Source of the DNA: an uncultured Anaerolineae bacterium
Lineage (GTDB): Bacteria > Chloroflexota > Anaerolineae > Anaerolineales > Villigracilaceae
Assembly (NCBI GenBank): GCA_903882765.1
Contig: CAIRYE010000189.1
Location: 1-12,170, forward strand
Direction of reading: 5' to 3'
Length of the DNA: 12,170 nt
Positions 1 through 6,193 of the stretch are shown one piece after another. Below the pieces are notes generated by a model that worked only from the letters and a program-made list of their open reading frames with translations, was not told the DNA's origin and did not search any database. A program made the position numbers and the translations under genes. Position 1 is the stretch's first letter, and the number at the start of each line of letters is the position of its first letter.

Positions 1-1
1 A

Positions 2-271
2 TGTAACGCCTTCACGGAATTGAACGATCCGATCGATCAAGAACAGCGATTCCTCGAAATGGGCCGGGATTACACCGCCGAGGATGAAGAGCTCAATCTG
101 CTCGACGAGGACTACCTACGCGCAATGCGGTATGGTATGCCTCCCAACGGCGGCTTTGGCATGGGCGTCGATCGTTTGACGATGTTACTTACCGATAAAC
201 ATTCCATTCGCGAGGTGCTTTTATTCCCCCACCTTCGCAGCGACGAACAATCAAGCTCTGAAGAATCCTAG
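2..271 (+). CDS. lysS: Lysyl-tRNA synthetase, C-terminal fragment (class II)
   Basis: Only the last 89 codons are in the window; the gene enters from the left in the frame whose first full codon is at base 2. The fragment reads CNAFTELNDPIDQEQRF, then an acidic helix (EDEELNLLDEDYL), then class II aminoacyl-tRNA synthetase motif 3 as GGFGMGVDRLTMLL, then the LysRS ending REVLLFPHLR. This combination is diagnostic of class II LysRS, the cytosolic enzyme that activates lysine with ATP and loads it on tRNA-Lys. The motif 3 arginine (DRL) that contacts ATP is present. A short Ser/Glu-rich tail of about a dozen residues follows the conserved LLFPHLR. The TTG at base 20 is an internal leucine codon (TEL-NDP), not the start. 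The gene converges with the minus-strand kinase operon and is followed 7 bases later by a strong terminator. Confidence 0.95.
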   Translation, partial: CNAFTELNDPIDQEQRFLEMGRDYTAEDEELNLLDEDYLRAMRYGMPPNGGFGMGVDRLTMLLTDKHSIREVLLFPHLRSDEQSSSEES

Positions 272-278
272 GATGAAT

Positions 279-314
279 AAAATGGCGACCGATTTTTGAT
301 TCGGTCGCCATTTT
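279..314 (+). terminator. Intrinsic terminator of lysS
   Basis: A perfect 14-bp inverted repeat AAAATGGCGACCGA / TCGGTCGCCATTTT is separated by an 8-base loop (293-300). The run of T continues to 316, right after the lysS stop codon. Because the stem begins with A's and ends with T's, it could also stop transcription on the other strand. Confidence 0.92.
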
Positions 315-437
315 TTCTTATTAAAAATTCCATCCCACGAATTCTCGTTGCCCACAAACCCCGAAACTTACTGCCAATCAGATAAACAACAATTACGCTA
401 ATTCAACGCTCCGCTATCGATCCACTCCTTTAAAACG

Positions 438-477
438 AAAACCGCTTTTCGATCGGCCCTGATCGATAGCGGTTTTT
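438..477 (-). terminator. Terminator of the epimerase-PanE-kinase operon (bidirectional)
   Basis: The stem AAAACCGCT plus TCGATC (438-446 and 449-454) pairs with GATCGA plus AGCGGTTTT (461-466 and 468-476), with a small bulge (TT against T) and a 6-base loop. Read on the minus strand it lies about 80 bases beyond the kinase stop codon and is followed by TTTTCGTTTT. Read on the plus strand it is followed by TTTTTATT, so it can act both ways. An extra copy of one arm lies at 411-422 (see findings). Confidence 0.75.
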
Positions 478-555
478 ATTGGAGAATGTTAATTACTATT
501 ATACGGGATTAGATAAATGGCAACTTAGAAGATTATTAAGATTTGGTGAGAGTTT

Positions 556-2256
556 TTAGCCATTCCAGCCAATGAAGTCCTTTAAGATCGATCCACCAAT
601 AAATTCTCGCAAGATCGAATTATCAGGTACCAGATCAGGTTCCACTGGCAAAAACCATTCCAAAAAAGCCAACAACCTTTTTGCTTCTATATACTCAGGG
701 GTATTGTTAGGTACCTGCCGTAAGATCGGCTCAACGATCGGTTTTAATACCGCCAATTCATAAACTAAAGCAGAATTAAACATCACATCGGCGTTTTCTT
801 GATGGGGGAAAATATGTTTTTCTTCCCCGCGGCGAACAGATTCCCACATCGAGATGGTTTGTTGGGCATTATACCCTCGCTGATTGCTATCCCGAATAAT
901 CCGACGTAGTAACCTCGTATCGGTGGTCGAGACCCGATTATGATAATCGAGATTCAACTGGGTTAAAGCCGATATGTAGATCTTGTAAGAGCGATTATAT
1001 AGATCCATTGGAATCAAGCCAGGGTTCAGACCATGGATACCCTCAAGGATGATCATTTGGTCATTTTTTAGGGTCACTTCATTACCAGGCTCTTGATGGC
1101 CAGCTACAAAGTTGTAATGCGGAATACGAACAGTTTTACCTTCGATCAGTTGGTAAAGATGATCACTCAGTTTTGGTAGATCGATCGCTTGCAGGGTTTC
1201 AAAGTCAACCTCCCCATTTTCGTCTTTTGGGGTATCTTCACGGTTTACAAAGTAATTATCCAGCTCCAACGGAAAGGGGGAAATTCCGAGGCTGAGTAAC
1301 TGGATAGCCAGCTTTCGAGAAAAAGTAGTCTTACCAGATGAGGTTGGTCCAGATATAAGGATGATGCGGTTTTCACTTTTATGCTCAAAGATCTGTCGGG
1401 CGATATTGGTTATGTGCTGTTCGTGAAAAGCTTCTGAAACAAGGATCAATTCTTTGATCCTATTATTTTGGATAGCGTTATTCAGAGCTCCCACATTTTC
1501 AATACCGAGTGTATTTAGCCAATCGCCATACAAACGAAACGCCTTTAGTAGCGTTGGATATTGGTCGACATAATTAATTTTGGTTGGGGTGCTTCGTTTG
1601 GGATACCTAAGGGTAAAACCGCCATTCGTTTGAAGTATGTCGAACCACTTTAAGTACCCAGTTGAAGGCACCATAAAGCCATGATGATAATCGAGATAAT
1701 CTCCGAGATTATAAAAAGTGACGTGATTTTTTGTACGGTACTTCAGCAAATCTACTTTATCCATTTCACCGTGATCGGTAAAATAACAAAGAGCATCTGT
1801 AAGGGAGATCTCCTTTTTCTCAAATGGCAAATCGCTTTTCACCAAAGTTCGCATTTCTTTCGCTAAGGCGGCAAGATCAGCTTTTTCCAATGGGGCATGA
1901 CCGCTTACATGGCAATAATACCCAACAGGATATACGGAATGATCTATGTGCAATATGGCGTCAGGGAATAATTTCTTAAACGCTGCGCTCAACAGGAAAG
2001 AGAGGGATCGGCGATAGATACGTGCGCCGTCCGCATCGGTCATCAAAATGGGAGTAACGATAGATTCCCTAACAATTTCAGAGGTTAATTCATGCAGTTC
2101 CCCGTTGATGATGGCGCCTACCACTGGTGCTTTAAAATCAATTCCACAGCGGTCTATAAATGCTTTTGCTGTTGCCCCACGTGGACCTTTTAAAGTAATT
2201 TCTCCAGGGAAATGTACTTCAACAAATTGGCTGGCTTGTACTCGCGATATCTTCAT
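556..2256 (-). CDS. Nucleoside (uridine-type) kinase with N-terminal TGS/SAD-like region
   Basis: This 566-residue protein belongs to the long bacterial nucleoside kinase family, in which a uridine kinase/phosphoribulokinase P-loop domain is fused behind a region resembling the N-terminus of threonyl-tRNA synthetase. Residues about 1-60 look like a TGS domain and about 80-230 like the tRNA-SAD domain (LFPDAILHIDHSVYPVGYYCHV region). The kinase domain covers about 290-530. It has Walker A GPTSSGKTT at 303-311, an acidic LDNYF at 332-336 and the Walker B-like LEGIHG at 404-409. Expected activity is ATP-dependent phosphorylation of a nucleoside in the cytosol; the exact substrate is not readable here. 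The HxxxH editing pair of the ThrRS SAD appears to be missing around residues 86-92. The start ATG lies one base after the TAA of the PanE-like gene with no clear Shine-Dalgarno, so translation is probably coupled. The C-terminus carries a tandem motif, SILREFIGG then SILKDFIGW. Confidence 0.85.
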   Translation of the reverse strand: MKISRVQASQFVEVHFPGEITLKGPRGATAKAFIDRCGIDFKAPVVGAIINGELHELTSEIVRESIVTPILMTDADGARIYRRSLSFLLSAAFKKLFPDAILHIDHSVYPVGYYCHVSGHAPLEKADLAALAKEMRTLVKSDLPFEKKEISLTDALCYFTDHGEMDKVDLLKYRTKNHVTFYNLGDYLDYHHGFMVPSTGYLKWFDILQTNGGFTLRYPKRSTPTKINYVDQYPTLLKAFRLYGDWLNTLGIENVGALNNAIQNNRIKELILVSEAFHEQHITNIARQIFEHKSENRIILISGPTSSGKTTFSRKLAIQLLSLGISPFPLELDNYFVNREDTPKDENGEVDFETLQAIDLPKLSDHLYQLIEGKTVRIPHYNFVAGHQEPGNEVTLKNDQMIILEGIHGLNPGLIPMDLYNRSYKIYISALTQLNLDYHNRVSTTDTRLLRRIIRDSNQRGYNAQQTISMWESVRRGEEKHIFPHQENADVMFNSALVYELAVLKPIVEPILRQVPNNTPEYIEAKRLLAFLEWFLPVEPDLVPDNSILREFIGGSILKDFIGWNG

Positions 2257-2257
2257 C

Positions 2258-3328
2258 TTATTGGATCAATAGTAATAATTTTGCCTGATCATGATCGTAT
2301 TCAGCCAGAGGTATGGTTCCATTGGTTAGGTTGATCAAGGTGTGAGCTAACAAGTTATTCACAGGGGTTTTTACCCCACATGCCAAACCAGCCGACACAA
2401 CCGCCCCATTCAAAAAATTCACCTCGCTCTTTTTCCGGCCAGAGTAGAGATCTATATGGAAGGAAGGCATTTTTGCGCCACGACCAGACCCAACTACTTT
2501 TTGCAGGATCGGTTTTGTGATCCAGACAGGTAATCGAATCGCTAATGAGAGCAGTTTTACCGGAGTTCCGGGCAAATCGACCACATGAATGTTATTTTTC
2601 TCCATTACGCTGATACACTCTCTGATCTGTTCAATTTCCATCTTGGTCAAAGCGGTATCCGCAAAAATTTGCGCTGGGGTTAAGTTTAAAATGGCAGATG
2701 ACGCGTTAGCTAACAAATTAGTTAACATTTTAGACCACTTCATAGAGCGAGCGTCATCAAACAAAATGGCGTTCAACATTGCTTCGTTCATGGCTTGAAC
2801 AACCCGCACAGAGATAGGATGACCTGCGGCTACACCAACGCCGCGCAATTTTTCCAGCACAACATTTCCAACATCCTTACGACCGATGGCGGAAGTAACC
2901 GTGCCATAGATCACATTTTCTGATCCAACAAATCGGGCGATCACTTGTTCATTCTCAACGCCATTCTGCAAGCATAGGATGGGAGGCAATTTCTTAACAT
3001 CTTCACCTAGGCTTGATAAAACGAGGTCGGTATCAAACGATTTTAGAGCAAAAAGGGCTAAATCATAGGAGCCCAGCGCAAGGGCTTCATCGAGCGAACC
3101 AACAAATTCAACCTTCGGGGAGGTCAACTCAAATAACGAACTTCCAACACGCCGCTTATCGATTCCAAGGTCAAGAGTTAGTCCATTTTGCCTTAATTTA
3201 TCGACCACTTGTGGTTGTTCTAAAAAAACAACTCGGTGGCCACTTGCGGCAAGGGACCCACCGATGTACGTGCCGATAGCCCCTGCGCCGAATGATAAGA
3301 TTCGTAGTGAGTTCGCGTTTTCATTCAT
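2258..3328 (-). CDS. 2-dehydropantoate 2-reductase (ketopantoate reductase) family protein
   Basis: With the start chosen at 3328 the protein has 356 residues. It opens with a Rossmann dinucleotide-binding motif, FGAGAIGTYIGG (13-24). Family landmarks follow: ALKSFDT with K96, LQNG with N122, WSKMLTNLLANASSA with the catalytic-type K200 plus N204 and N208, PSF (S289) and KSEVNFLNGAVV with E302. These match the K/N/N/S/E pattern of E. coli PanE, which reduces ketopantoate to pantoate with NADPH for coenzyme A synthesis. Many homologues of this length act on other or unknown 2-keto substrates, so panE is not assigned. An in-frame upstream extension to 3451 lies entirely inside the epimerase gene and has no family similarity. 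The ATG at 3328 overlaps the epimerase stop by 8 bases and has AAAGGGA about 10 bases ahead. It is the middle gene of a coupled trio. Confidence 0.85.
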   Translation of the reverse strand: MNENANSLRILSFGAGAIGTYIGGSLAASGHRVVFLEQPQVVDKLRQNGLTLDLGIDKRRVGSSLFELTSPKVEFVGSLDEALALGSYDLALFALKSFDTDLVLSSLGEDVKKLPPILCLQNGVENEQVIARFVGSENVIYGTVTSAIGRKDVGNVVLEKLRGVGVAAGHPISVRVVQAMNEAMLNAILFDDARSMKWSKMLTNLLANASSAILNLTPAQIFADTALTKMEIEQIRECISVMEKNNIHVVDLPGTPVKLLSLAIRLPVWITKPILQKVVGSGRGAKMPSFHIDLYSGRKKSEVNFLNGAVVSAGLACGVKTPVNNLLAHTLINLTNGTIPLAEYDHDQAKLLLLIQ

Positions 3329-4247
3329 TAAATTTTGGATCCCTTTGTATCGTAAGTCGTAAACCTTCCTCAAGACTAATAGAAGGAGTGAAATTAAGTT
3401 TTTGGTGCGCCAATGTAATATCAGAACACATCCGCGAAACCCCAGCGGCAACCTTCGGGTTGTGGATCACATCAATTTTCTTTCCAGTTACTGAACCAAC
3501 TAGCTTAACCAAGTCCATTACGGAAATATCCTTACCGCTGCCAACATTGACTACCATTCCATCCAAATTAGGGGCGGTAGAAGCGGCTACCAACGCTGAA
3601 ATGACATCATCCAAAAATATATAATCGCGCGTTTGCCTGCCATCAGAATGGATCACTATCGAACCATTGTGTAAAGCTTGATTTAAGAAATAAGGAACAA
3701 CCGGCGGGTAAGATGGTGGAAGATTCTGTCCGGGACCGAAGGCATTGAATACCCTCAGGCTAACTGTTTCAATTCCCCACAACTTGCCAATTGTTCTTAC
3801 ATAGCTCTCAGCCGATAGTTTTGATACTGCATAAGGTGATTTGGGGTTGGGCACCATGTTTTCATTTAAAGGTTGGGTAGCCTGATCACCATAAATAGCT
3901 CCAGAGGAAACCAGTACCACTCTGCGCACACCAACATCGCGCATAGCTTCCATCAATGAAACGGTTCCCCCTACATTAACATCATTGTACTCGCGAGGAT
4001 AATTGATCGATTCTTGCACAGATACACGTGCTGCTAGATGAAAAACACAGTCGACCTCTTGCAAAAGGGTCCATAATTTAGGGCGGTCGTTGACGTCCCC
4101 TCTTGTGAAATGAACATCTGGAATTAAGGCTTGTGGATTGCCAGCAGAAAGGTTATCCAACCCTCTAACTTGGTGCCCTTCTTTGGCCAATTGATTTGCC
4201 AACGTTGAGCCAATAAAACCAGCTGCCCCTGTGATCAGAAAATTCAT
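3321..4247 (-). CDS. NAD-dependent epimerase/dehydratase (extended SDR, GalE-like)
   Basis: This 308-residue extended short-chain dehydrogenase/reductase has the NAD-binding TGAAGFIG at 6-13 and an acidic D31 at the end of strand 2, which favours NAD. It also has HLAA (70-73), VSSGAIYG (113-120) and the catalytic Y139-x3-K143 in SPYAVSK. Substrate-side motifs are LRVFNAFGPGQN (164-175) and DGRQTRDYIFLDDV (202-215), typical of UDP-glucose 4-epimerase-like sugar-nucleotide epimerases. It probably acts on a nucleotide-diphosphate sugar in the cytosol for glycan or polysaccharide precursors; the exact sugar cannot be told from sequence. It is the first gene of the operon, with GAAGG about 12 bases before the ATG and an extended -10 promoter just upstream. 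Its stop codon overlaps the start of the PanE-like gene. Confidence 0.9.
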   Translation of the reverse strand: MNFLITGAAGFIGSTLANQLAKEGHQVRGLDNLSAGNPQALIPDVHFTRGDVNDRPKLWTLLQEVDCVFHLAARVSVQESINYPREYNDVNVGGTVSLMEAMRDVGVRRVVLVSSGAIYGDQATQPLNENMVPNPKSPYAVSKLSAESYVRTIGKLWGIETVSLRVFNAFGPGQNLPPSYPPVVPYFLNQALHNGSIVIHSDGRQTRDYIFLDDVISALVAASTAPNLDGMVVNVGSGKDISVMDLVKLVGSVTGKKIDVIHNPKVAAGVSRMCSDITLAHQKLNFTPSISLEEGLRLTIQRDPKFNE

Positions 4248-4277
4248 AAGTGGTAAATACCTTCTTTCGTAGGCAGA

Positions 4278-4286
4278 ATTATAGCA
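4278..4286 (-). promoter_or_regulatory. Extended -10 promoter for the epimerase operon
   Basis: On the minus strand this reads TGCTATAAT, a perfect TATAAT with the TGn extension. It lies about 30 bases upstream of the epimerase ATG, so the start of transcription should be near 4271, giving a leader of roughly 24 bases. No good -35 hexamer is seen at the normal distance, as is usual for extended -10 promoters. Confidence 0.65.
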
Positions 4287-4331
4287 TTAAGCGGATTTAT
4301 TGCAGCTTTGAGCCAACTGCCTACCGATACA

Positions 4332-4538
4332 TTACCCCTGATCCTTGAATTTGATCCCTGATTTTGCCATCTCGCTTTCGAGGCTTTTCATAGCGTTTGG
4401 ACCAATTCCATGCAAGTCATAGATCTGTTTGTAGGTAAATTTTTCCAGATCCAGCAACTGGAAGACTTTGGCTGCCGCTAACGCACGTTTGGCTGGATTT
4501 GACAACTTCTCTGGTAAAGAAGAATTTTCTGATGCCAT
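4332..4538 (-). CDS. Small helix-hairpin-helix protein
   Basis: This 68-residue basic protein has a helix-hairpin-helix signature LHGIGPNAMKSLE (about 42-54). It is preceded by NPAKRALAAAKVFQLLDLEKFTYKQI, so the pattern is an N-terminal helix, a 'linker-level' helix, then the HGIGPxA hairpin. The layout resembles the RNA polymerase alpha C-terminal domain and the many stand-alone proteins of the type LPKxGxPARRALAxxGI...LHGVGPKA. Such folds usually bind the DNA backbone non-specifically, but no function has been fixed for the small stand-alone form. The start is clear: AAGGAGG stands 6 bases before the ATG. A hairpin lies immediately upstream of the Shine-Dalgarno, so its own promoter must be close to or inside the end of the upstream gene. 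No clear terminator is visible after its stop. Confidence 0.85.
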   Translation of the reverse strand: MASENSSLPEKLSNPAKRALAAAKVFQLLDLEKFTYKQIYDLHGIGPNAMKSLESEMAKSGIKFKDQG

Positions 4539-4557
4539 CGATAGCCTCCTTAAATGA

Positions 4558-4585
4558 AAAGAGCGATAAATGAATATCGCTCTTT
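4558..4585 (-). terminator. Terminator of the DUF1761 gene
   Basis: The 11-bp stem AAAGAGCGATA / TATCGCTCTTT has a 6-base loop (4569-4574) and is followed on the minus strand by TTTTCATTT. It starts 11 bases past the stop codon of the membrane protein gene and ends 20 bases before the start of the helix-hairpin-helix gene. It therefore sits between the two genes and could equally form a 5' hairpin on the downstream mRNA. Confidence 0.75.
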
Positions 4586-4596
4586 AAACAAATTAT

Positions 4597-5028
4597 CTAA
4601 TGCCAAGCGCCAAGGATGATACCGAACAAAACAAAATTGATCAGGTGATTGCCAACCTCAATAGCCCATATCTTTAAGCTATGACCAGCAAATAACTTAT
4701 TGACCAAATAGGTTGGAGCAATGAAACCCAGCCATAACATAAAGCCGGTCATTGCCCCATTTGCGGCGGTAGCTTGACCGGCCGACATCACCTTCCCCAT
4801 CGCGGGTACCATAAAGGCCATAGCAACCGCTTGAACAATGGAAGAAACCACAACCAACCCCCATAAAGCGCCCATATTTGCCATACCTGGGGTTTGGGTT
4901 TCATGTTTTCTAACACCTTCCCACCAAACCGGGAAAAAAGTTTTTGGGGAATACCACAAGGAGCCGCTTATCATGCTAACAAAAACACAAACAAGAACCG
5001 CCCACCAATTGATCGATGAAATATCCAT
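4597..5028 (-). CDS. DUF1761-type membrane protein
   Basis: This 143-residue hydrophobic protein has four predicted membrane helices at about 7-27, 53-76, 90-109 and 119-141. The N-terminal pattern NWWAVLVCVFVSMISGSLWYSP (split by a small-residue patch) and a following aromatic stretch FFPVWWEG match the DUF1761 family, whose members start with NWxAVLVA...GxLWYSPxxF. It is an inner-membrane protein of unknown role. GGAGA stands about 6 bases before the ATG. A plausible promoter and a hairpin terminator flank it, so it is probably transcribed alone, although some read-through from the oxidoreductase operon is possible because no strong terminator separates them. Confidence 0.8.
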   Translation of the reverse strand: MDISSINWWAVLVCVFVSMISGSLWYSPKTFFPVWWEGVRKHETQTPGMANMGALWGLVVVSSIVQAVAMAFMVPAMGKVMSAGQATAANGAMTGFMLWLGFIAPTYLVNKLFAGHSLKIWAIEVGNHLINFVLFGIILGAWH

Positions 5029-5053
5029 TTTTTCTCCAATAATTTTTAAGATT

Positions 5054-5082
5054 ATTTTACCAAAACAGACATTATTAGTCTA
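5054..5082 (-). promoter_or_regulatory. Promoter for the DUF1761 gene
   Basis: On the minus strand TAGACT (5082-5077, 4 of 6 to TTGACA) and TAAAAT (5059-5054, 5 of 6 to TATAAT) are separated by exactly 17 bases. Transcription would start near 5047, about 18 bases before the ATG at 5028. A weak 4-bp stem (AGAC/GTCT, 5067-5081) overlaps it and is too short to be a good terminator. Confidence 0.45.
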
Positions 5083-5083
5083 A

Positions 5084-5614
5084 TTAATTTGATAAACTGA
5101 CCCATTCGTGGGATGCATAGGTAATCTGACCAAGGAACATAGAACATTGAGCAGAATGTTCCTGAATGTGGCGGATGCAATCGACGACCAATTCCGCGTA
5201 AATTATTTTGAAGCCCCAAGAAAATTCGCAAATTCTCGCAAATTCCTTTTCGCTCGTAACCAGTAAGATCAATTCGCTTCTCTTCTCGACATAGACCAGA
5301 TACGACAAGAGAGTATCGCGATCAAATGGCTCGGCTGGCACGATCCCGATTGGATCTAACTCATCTAGTGTAAAAGGGAAAGGTGGTTGGTATTCCTTGT
5401 CATTTCCACCAAGATAAAGATCAGCCCAAAATAAGCTATGGAAAATGACATACCAATATTGCGACAATCGACCATCTGATTGGGCATCAGGCCACATCGA
5501 TAATGCCCAGATTTCTTCTGGGCATTCATTGATATTACTTCTCAGCATAGAAAGACAAGATCGGAATTGAGATAATAGTATCTTCCTAAAAAGATCAATT
5601 TCTACAGGTTCCAT
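5084..5614 (-). CDS. DinB-like fold protein encoded in the oxidoreductase operon
   Basis: This 176-residue protein has the layout of the DinB/YfiT-like four-helix bundle superfamily. The conserved helix is SQYWYVIFHSLFWADLYLGG (51-70) with H59, and the later helix is IRHIQEHSAQCSMFLGQ (147-163) with H149 and H153. The three histidines are spaced as in family members that bind a divalent metal. Some DinB-fold proteins are thiol-dependent S-transferases (bacillithiol or mycothiol type) and most are uncharacterised; no substrate can be given. The ATG comes three bases after the stop of the gamma subunit gene (TAAgacATG) without a strong Shine-Dalgarno, which points to translational coupling with the oxidoreductase. 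It could protect or maintain the iron-sulfur enzyme or handle its CoA/thiol products, but this is a guess. It is the last gene of the operon, with no strong terminator behind it. Confidence 0.75.
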   Translation of the reverse strand: MEPVEIDLFRKILLSQFRSCLSMLRSNINECPEEIWALSMWPDAQSDGRLSQYWYVIFHSLFWADLYLGGNDKEYQPPFPFTLDELDPIGIVPAEPFDRDTLLSYLVYVEKRSELILLVTSEKEFARICEFSWGFKIIYAELVVDCIRHIQEHSAQCSMFLGQITYASHEWVSLSN

Positions 5615-5617
5615 GTC

Positions 5618-6169
5618 TTAGCCATGCCCTTGGCTGACAGCGGCATCAAATCCCCTTTCAAGCGCTAGGTAATTACTGGGCAGCAAGGCATGGTGTCTAC
5701 TTGGAAGATGCAATCGCAGTGCGTTCTTTACTTCCTTGATATCAAGTTCAGGAAGGACAGCTAATAACGCGCCAACCGCAACCATATTCATCAATTTAGT
5801 ATCGCCGATCTCCTCAGCGATCCTGCTCGCCTCCACAAAGATCGTACGAATATCCGTGCGTATCGCGCCACGATCTACCATAGAAGCGTTAACGACCGCT
5901 ACGCCACCAACCTTGATCAGGGGTTCATATTTATCGTAGGACGGTAAGTTGAGCAATATAGCGATCGGCGGTTCTGCTACCTGAGGTGAACCGATCTCCT
6001 GGTCCGAAATAACAACGGTGCAATTTGCTGTTCCACCGCGCATCTCCGGCCCATAAGATGGGATCCACGTTACTTGCATTTTGATGTCCATTGCCGTGTA
6101 AGCAAGGATTTGACCGGCAAACAAAACCCCTTGGCCGCCATAACCAGCTATCATGATCTCTTTATGCAT
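5618..6169 (-). CDS. 2-oxoacid:ferredoxin oxidoreductase, gamma subunit
   Basis: This 183-residue protein is the catalytic gamma domain (POR family) found as a separate chain in four-subunit 2-oxoacid oxidoreductases. Family motifs are GYGGQGVLFAGQILA (9-23) and PSYGPEMRGGTANC (37-50), the latter a hallmark of VOR/KOR gamma chains. With the alpha, beta and ferredoxin subunits it forms the cytosolic enzyme that decarboxylates a 2-oxoacid to acyl-CoA while reducing ferredoxin; this chain helps shape the CoA side of the active site. GAGGA stands about 6 bases before the ATG and 24 bases separate it from the beta gene. The length is normal for the family. 2-Oxoglutarate, branched-chain 2-oxoacids or arylpyruvates are all possible substrates. 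Confidence 0.92.
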   Translation of the reverse strand: MHKEIMIAGYGGQGVLFAGQILAYTAMDIKMQVTWIPSYGPEMRGGTANCTVVISDQEIGSPQVAEPPIAILLNLPSYDKYEPLIKVGGVAVVNASMVDRGAIRTDIRTIFVEASRIAEEIGDTKLMNMVAVGALLAVLPELDIKEVKNALRLHLPSRHHALLPSNYLALERGFDAAVSQGHG

Positions 6170-6193
6170 GTAGATTCCTCAAATTTGCAAAGA

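Larger units (their letters stand above)
272..555. other. Non-coding strip between convergent genes
   Basis: This 284-base strip separates the lysS stop codon from the kinase stop codon on the opposite strand. It holds the two terminators listed separately and an additional 12-base arm, CCGCTATCGATC, at 411-422. I see no credible ORF, tRNA or convincing promoter in the rest; 315-410 and 478-555 are plain AT-rich sequence. Confidence 0.7.

Noticed and set aside
20..22. TTG as a start codon for a short 83-residue protein
   Set aside because: The reading frame continues upstream with LysRS-specific residues (CNAFTE), so this is an internal leucine codon of a gene cut by the window edge.
411..477. 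Possible tRNA or structured RNA gene
   Set aside because: The inverted repeats are strong but there is no cloverleaf, no T-loop sequence and no CCA-like acceptor; terminator structures explain it better.
3329..3451. In-frame N-terminal extension of the PanE-like gene to an upstream ATG
   Set aside because: It lies wholly inside the epimerase coding region in another frame, has no family similarity, and the Rossmann motif starts right after the ATG at 3328.
3292..3624. 110-codon plus-strand open frame
   Set aside because: It is the antisense of the well-supported epimerase and PanE-like genes and shows no recognisable domain.
4287..4331. Possible terminator after the helix-hairpin-helix gene (GCAGTT / AGCTGC)
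   Set aside because: The stem is about six pairs with a wobble and is followed by AATAAAT instead of a T run, so it is too weak to call.
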